This document shows positions 51,379 through 52,313 of a stretch of 52,313 nt of DNA, piece after piece. The position numbers and the translations under genes are program-made. Numbering within the stretch: position 1 is the stretch's first letter; each line of letters opens with the position of its first letter. Where the stretch lies: positions 1-52,313 of the forward strand of contig NZ_FNIF01000029.1 of assembly GCF_900103825.1 (NCBI RefSeq). Reading direction: 5' to 3'. The notes under the pieces were generated by a model. That model made no database searches. It had not been told where the DNA came from and saw only the letters and a list, made by a program, of their open reading frames with translations. The DNA comes from Paenibacillus sp. yr247. GTDB lineage: Bacteria > Bacillota > Bacilli > Paenibacillales > NBRC-103111.

Positions 51379-51687
51379 ATGTTTCTGGAAAGTTGGAACA
51401 GCAATTGGAATGTGATGACCCAAGGATATGTTTCTTCAGAAGTGTTCTCCTTGCAAAATAACTCATCTGATTTAGTGAATAGTATGGCTCATGCGCTCAA
51501 AGGGGCAGTTGTTGAAAGCTATGGGGATGTGAATACGTTAAGTTCATCTCTAGCTTCCTCTGAATTTAAGTCTTCAATAATGAGCGGAAATCAAAAGGTG
51601 AATTTGCAGAATGCTCTTCATCAGGAATTTATAACTGGCTTATGGCGTTTAACCGTAGGGACACCGATTATTACAATGGAATACTAA
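51379..51687 (+). CDS. Hypothetical protein before the rRNA operon
   Basis: 102 residues, Ser- and Asn-rich (SSEVFSLQNNSSDLVNSMAH; SSSLASSEFKSSIMSGNQ). No Shine-Dalgarno sequence is clear for 51379 or for the internal ATG at 51412. A good terminator follows. No family recognised; it may be a small real gene or a chance frame. Confidence 0.4.
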   Translation: MFLESWNSNWNVMTQGYVSSEVFSLQNNSSDLVNSMAHALKGAVVESYGDVNTLSSSLASSEFKSSIMSGNQKVNLQNALHQEFITGLWRLTVGTPIITMEY

Positions 51688-51698
51688 AGAGAGAGCGA

Positions 51699-51727
51699 GG
51701 GTGCAGTCGATGCATCCTTTTTTGTTG
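51699..51727 (+). terminator. Rho-independent terminator
   Basis: GGGTGCA pairs with TGCATCC around GTCGA, followed by six T. It insulates the rRNA promoters from upstream transcription. In 51728-51861 I see only short palindromes (CAATTGCAATTG, CGGAACATTTCCG). Confidence 0.75.
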
Positions 51728-51861
51728 TATGTTCAAGTAGGAACATTCAAAACAATTGCAATTGCGGAACATTTCCGAAGGGGTTGTAATTGGTTTCTCT
51801 ACGTGTTACATTAGTCCTCGTTGCTTTGAAGCAGCAAATACCATGAACCATTAAAAGGGAC

Positions 51862-51891
51862 TTGCATTCAATCAGCAACGTATGTTATTAT
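51862..51891 (+). promoter_or_regulatory. rrn promoter P1
   Basis: TTGCAT (51862-51867), 18-base spacer, TATTAT (51886-51891). Confidence 0.65.
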
Positions 51892-51936
51892 AGCTTTCCG
51901 ACAGACAACGACAGAAAATGACAAGAAAAAAAGTTC

Positions 51937-51966
51937 TTGCAATTGATGGACGATCTGTGGTATATT
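51937..51966 (+). promoter_or_regulatory. rrn promoter P2
   Basis: TTGCAA (51937-51942), 18-base spacer, TATATT (51961-51966), followed by the rRNA leader with the ATCTTTGAAAACTGAACAA box common before 16S genes of Bacilli. Tandem promoters at this spacing are normal for rrn operons. Confidence 0.75.
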
Positions 51967-52125
51967 ACTTCTCGCTGCTTCGGTAACACGGCAGTGAGCG
52001 AAAGAAATTGATCTTTGAAAACTGAACAACGAGTGAGTAAGCACGGTCGAGTAATCGACCAAAAAAGAGATTGTAAAATCTCGCTAGCAACGCAAATGAG
52101 CAATTAAGCTTTCAAATAGTTTTAC

Positions 52126-52313
52126 TATTATGGAGAGTTTGATCCTGGCTCAGGACGAACGCTGGCGGCGTGCCTAATACATGCAAGTCGAGCGGATTTA
52201 TCCTTCGGGATAAGTTAGCGGCGGACGGGTGAGTAACACGTAGGTAACCTGCCTATAAGATCGGGATAACTATCGGAAACGATAGCTAAGACCGGATAAC
52301 TGGTTTTCTCGCA
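52126..52313 (+). rRNA. 16S ribosomal RNA, 5' end (cut by the window)
   Basis: GAGAGTTTGATCCTGGCTCA and the conserved GACGAACGCTGGCGGCGTGC and AATACATGCAAGTCGAGCG are present. The mature 5' end is placed by alignment from memory with Bacillus 16S and may be off by a few bases. The gene continues beyond the window. Confidence 0.95.

Noticed and set aside
1..52313. CRISPR array, prophage, toxin-antitoxin or defence island
   Set aside because: No regularly spaced direct repeats, integrase, transposase or known defence protein was found in reading the window.

Overview
The window looks like a chromosomal segment of a Paenibacillus or close relative. The inference rests on a five-tRNA block at the left edge, a 16S rRNA gene of Firmicutes type at the right edge, strong AGGAGG ribosome sites with several TTG starts, YesM/YesN two-component pairs, SLH-anchored enzymes and CsoR/CopZ/CopA copper control. 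No phage, CRISPR array or intact insertion sequence was seen. No taxon search could be run.

Layout. 1-515: tRNA Lys, Leu, Gly, Arg, Pro. 875-6337: a signalling operon (HD-GYP c-di-GMP phosphodiesterase, REC-GGDEF cyclase, soluble GAF histidine kinase) tightly followed by a thiamine-pyrophosphate enzyme. 6486-11706: aldo/keto reductase, class A penicillin-binding protein, a secreted charged protein and small genes. 11892-15333 (minus): MoxR / DUF58 / DUF4129 operon. 15601-25862: a sugar module with YesN regulator, YesM kinase, a lipoprotein sugar sensor candidate, a galactose/glucose-type ABC transporter (mglB, mglA, mglC) and a chemoreceptor. 26117-29349 (minus): D-amino-acid cluster (D-threonine aldolase-like, D-aminoacylase-like, RidA). 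29624-31864 (minus): acyl-CoA synthetase, thioesterase and the stump of a short-chain dehydrogenase. 32007-36684: HAD phosphatase, AlkD-type glycosylase, adenosine deaminase, polysaccharide deacetylase. 36799-42030: copper module (csoR, copZ, copA, a HupE/UreJ-like protein, a YtkA-like lipoprotein) containing two gene stumps. 42070-45153: SDR, MscL with a zinc ribbon, two membrane proteins of a CBO0543-like type, and a gutted hisC-like gene. 45248-50194: hybrid histidine kinase and an SLH-anchored 5'-nucleotidase. 50334-52313: small genes, tandem rrn promoters and the 5' end of 16S.

The most distinctive signals are: (1) a repeated hairpin of the form CTTACGAAG-stem-loop-CTAAG, seen three times, twice directly before ribosome sites within the sugar-sensing operon and once between tRNAs, with the stem sequence changed but the architecture kept; (2) the YesN-YesM-lipoprotein triad beside mglBAC and a chemoreceptor; (3) a metabolic TPP enzyme embedded in a c-di-GMP/histidine kinase operon; (4) at least four gene relics that were found by reading short frames (SDR tail, histidine kinase tail fused to the end of copA, duplicated lipoprotein tail, hisC with an internal deletion). 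None of these is proven to be a new system from sequence alone.
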